This document shows, one piece after another, positions 4,816-6,699 of a DNA stretch of 6,699 nt. Made by a program: the position numbers and the translations under genes. Within the stretch, counting starts at the first letter, position 1. Every line of letters starts with the position of its first letter. The notes under the pieces are model-generated. The model ran no database searches. It saw only the letters and a list, made by a program, of their open reading frames with translations, and was not told the origin of the DNA. This DNA comes from an uncultured Holophagaceae bacterium (GTDB lineage: Bacteria > Acidobacteriota > Holophagae > Holophagales > Holophagaceae): assembly GCA_903890595.1 (NCBI GenBank), contig CAITBU010000192.1, positions 1-6,699 on the forward strand. Reading direction: 5' to 3'.

Positions 4816-6699
4816 ATGCCCATGAAGCACTGGACGGTCCAGGATGCAACCGCGCTGTATGGCGTAAAAGAGTGGGGCAACGGCTACTTCGGCATCAACG
4901 CCAAGGGCCACCTCGAGATCACCCCCACCCAGGACGACGCCCTCAGCTGCGATGTCTACGAGATCGTTCAGCACCTCAAGAAGAAGGGCCTCCGGACCCC
5001 CCTCAACCTGCGCTTCCCCCAGATCCTCGCCCACCGGGTGGTGGAGGTTAACGAGAGCTTCCGCCGGGCCATCAGCGAGTTCGGCTACGAGGGGTGCTAC
5101 CAGGGCGTCTACCCCGTCAAGACCAACCAGATCAAGGAAGTGGTCGAGGAGATCGTCCGGGCCGGGAACAAGTACCACTACGGCCTGGAGGCCGGGTCCA
5201 AGCCCGAGCTGATGATCGCCCTCAGCCTGGACCTCCATCCCGAGGCCCTGGTGCTCTGCAATGGCTACAAGGACGAGTCCTTCATCCGCATGGCCCTGCT
5301 GGCCCGCAAGGCCGGCCGCAAGGTGGTCATCACCGTGGAGAAGATGACGGAGCTGCCGCTGATCCTGAAGGTGGCCAAGGAGCTGAAGGTCGAGCCCCTC
5401 ATCGGCCTGCGGGCCAAGCTCAATGCCCAGGGCTCCGGCAAGTGGGAGACCAGCGCGGGCGACCACGCCAAGTTTGGCCTCACCACGCGCGAGATCCTCG
5501 ACGCCATCGAGGTGCTGGAGAAGCGCGACCTGCTGGACTCCGTCATCGAGCTGCACTTCCACATCGGCAGCCAGATCACGGACATCCGTAAGATCAAGTC
5601 GGCCATGAAGGAAGCCACCCGCATCTACGCCAAGCTCCGCAAGATGGGGGTTCCCATCCAGTACCTCAACGTGGGCGGCGGCCTGGGCGTGGACTACGAC
5701 GGCAGCAAGACCACTTTCAGCAGCTCCATGAACTACACCATCGCCGAGTACGCCGCCGACGTGGTCTACACCACCAAGGACATCTGCACCCAGGAGCAGG
5801 TGCCCATGCCGGACCTGCTCAGCGAGTCCGGTCGTGCCATCGTGGCCTACCACGAGGTCGTCGTGGTGGACATCATTGGCCTCATCGACACCACGCACAC
5901 CAAGTACACCGTGACCCTCACGGGCAACGAGCCGCAGATCCTCAAGGAGCTGGCCTACACGCGGGACAACATCTCCATCAAGAACTTCTCGGAGATGTAC
6001 CACGACGCCATCACCCAGAAGGACGAGATGCTGACGCTCTTCAACCTGGGCTACCTGGGCCTGGAAGACCGCAGCAAGGGCGAGACGCTGTTCTGGGAGG
6101 TCTGCCGCAAGCTGTCCCGCATCCTCAGCAGCAAGACCCTGAAATACGTGCCTGAGGAGTTCCAGGACCTCAACAAGAGCCTCGCCGATAAGCTCATCGC
6201 GAACTTCAGCATCTTCCAGTCCATGCCTGACCACTGGGCCATCGAGCAGCTCTTCCCGGTGATGCCCATCCACCGCCTCAAGGAAAAGCCGGGCCTCTCG
6301 GCGACCCTCTGCGACATCACCTGTGACAGCGACGGGAAGATGGAGAAGTTCATCGACCTGAAGGATGTGCGCGATGAGATCCCGCTCCACGAGCCCCGTG
6401 GCGGCGAAGCGTACTACGTGGCCTTCTTCCTCACGGGTGCCTACCAGGACATCCTGGGCATGCGGCACAACCTCTTTGGCGCCCCCAATGAGGCCCACGT
6501 GATGGTCCACGAGGACGACACCTTCAAGATCCAGCACATCGTCAAGGGCGACACCGTGGACCACGTATTGCGCAGCGTCCACTACGACCCCGATGTGCTG
6601 ATCCAGGGCCCCCAGGCCAAGCGCAAAGCCAGCGCCAAGAGCGACGCCGCCGAAGCCCTGCGCGCCCTCCTCACCGAAGAGCGCAAGCTGCACACCTAC
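4816..6699 (+). CDS. speA: Biosynthetic arginine decarboxylase SpeA, open at right edge
   Basis: SpeA decarboxylates L-arginine to agmatine, the first step of the agmatine route to putrescine and spermidine. It is a PLP enzyme of fold type III (alanine racemase-like barrel) and family members are Mg-dependent. Visible marks: YGVKEWGNGYFGIN (15-28), typical of SpeA N-termini; GVYPVKTNQ with the PLP lysine K102; ELHFHIGSQ with H247, H249, G251 and S252; NVGGGLGVDYDG (glycines 287-289, D293) for phosphate binding; SESGR (336-340); and CDITCDSDGKM (C499, C503, D504, D506) near the expected active-site region. The ATG at 4816 is chosen because GAGGAGG (4801-4807) lies eight bases upstream; the ATG two codons later would be 14 bases away. 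There are 628 codons and no stop in the window. The family is usually about 630-660 residues and the last residues HTY resemble the common GYTYL ending, so only a few codons are probably missing. Confidence 0.96.
   Translation, partial: MPMKHWTVQDATALYGVKEWGNGYFGINAKGHLEITPTQDDALSCDVYEIVQHLKKKGLRTPLNLRFPQILAHRVVEVNESFRRAISEFGYEGCYQGVYPVKTNQIKEVVEEIVRAGNKYHYGLEAGSKPELMIALSLDLHPEALVLCNGYKDESFIRMALLARKAGRKVVITVEKMTELPLILKVAKELKVEPLIGLRAKLNAQGSGKWETSAGDHAKFGLTTREILDAIEVLEKRDLLDSVIELHFHIGSQITDIRKIKSAMKEATRIYAKLRKMGVPIQYLNVGGGLGVDYDGSKTTFSSSMNYTIAEYAADVVYTTKDICTQEQVPMPDLLSESGRAIVAYHEVVVVDIIGLIDTTHTKYTVTLTGNEPQILKELAYTRDNISIKNFSEMYHDAITQKDEMLTLFNLGYLGLEDRSKGETLFWEVCRKLSRILSSKTLKYVPEEFQDLNKSLADKLIANFSIFQSMPDHWAIEQLFPVMPIHRLKEKPGLSATLCDITCDSDGKMEKFIDLKDVRDEIPLHEPRGGEAYYVAFFLTGAYQDILGMRHNLFGAPNEAHVMVHEDDTFKIQHIVKGDTVDHVLRSVHYDPDVLIQGPQAKRKASAKSDAAEALRALLTEERKLHTY

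Noticed and set aside
4735..6693. Open frame of 652 codons on the minus strand opposite speA
   Set aside because: It mirrors speA, whose plus-strand frame has complete arginine decarboxylase motifs. The minus product is a biased run of Val, Leu, Gly, Asp and His, as expected from reading GC-rich codons backwards, and it has no recognisable domain.
1..6699. Search for a mobile element, CRISPR array, tRNA or defence system
   Set aside because: Nothing was found by eye: no regular repeats, no transposase or integrase motif and no tRNA-like cloverleaf. Every gap between genes is under 140 bp.

Overview
The window is a GC-rich piece of bacterial chromosome, densely packed with ordinary-looking housekeeping and metabolic genes. 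I see no tRNA, rRNA, CRISPR array, insertion sequence or phage gene. Third codon positions are strongly G/C, so long mirror frames appear opposite the real genes. Shine-Dalgarno (SD) sites are clear and two starts are GTG. The mix of bacteriohemerythrin, DUF502 protein, biosynthetic arginine decarboxylase and queuosine synthesis suits a free-living Gram-negative bacterium. An Acidobacteriota relative of Geothrix/Holophaga is one guess, but nothing in the sequence proves it.

Layout. On the minus strand, read right to left from about 3721 to the left edge, six genes follow one another: a YedF-like TusA/DsrE two-domain protein, pgsA (phosphatidylglycerophosphate synthase), a DUF502 membrane protein, a bacteriohemerythrin, a short-chain dehydrogenase/reductase (SDR), and the first 180 codons of an FAD-dependent dehydrogenase of the glycerol-3-phosphate dehydrogenase (GlpD/GlpA) family, cut by the left edge. 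Two junctions overlap by 4 bases (ATGA between pgsA and DUF502; GTGA between hemerythrin and SDR) and two gaps are only 24 and 37 bp. The first five genes therefore look like one transcript. The GlpD-like gene lies 108 bp further on and may have its own control.

On the plus strand, queG (epoxyqueuosine reductase) starts almost back to back with the YedF-like gene. With the preferred starts, only 16 bp separate the two start codons, and both SD sites lie inside them on opposite strands. After queG comes a 133-bp gap with a possible Rho-independent terminator, a good sigma-70-type promoter and a strong SD. speA (biosynthetic arginine decarboxylase) then runs off the right edge after 628 codons, probably only a few codons short of its end.

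How they fit together. PgsA uses glycerol-3-phosphate for phospholipid synthesis and the GlpD-like enzyme would oxidise the same metabolite, so the minus run touches one metabolite at both ends; this is suggestive only. QueG (tRNA wobble modification) and SpeA (polyamine synthesis) stand alone. No plainly new system is visible. The items most worth a second look are the YedF-like protein without its usual cysteines and the very tight divergent start region.
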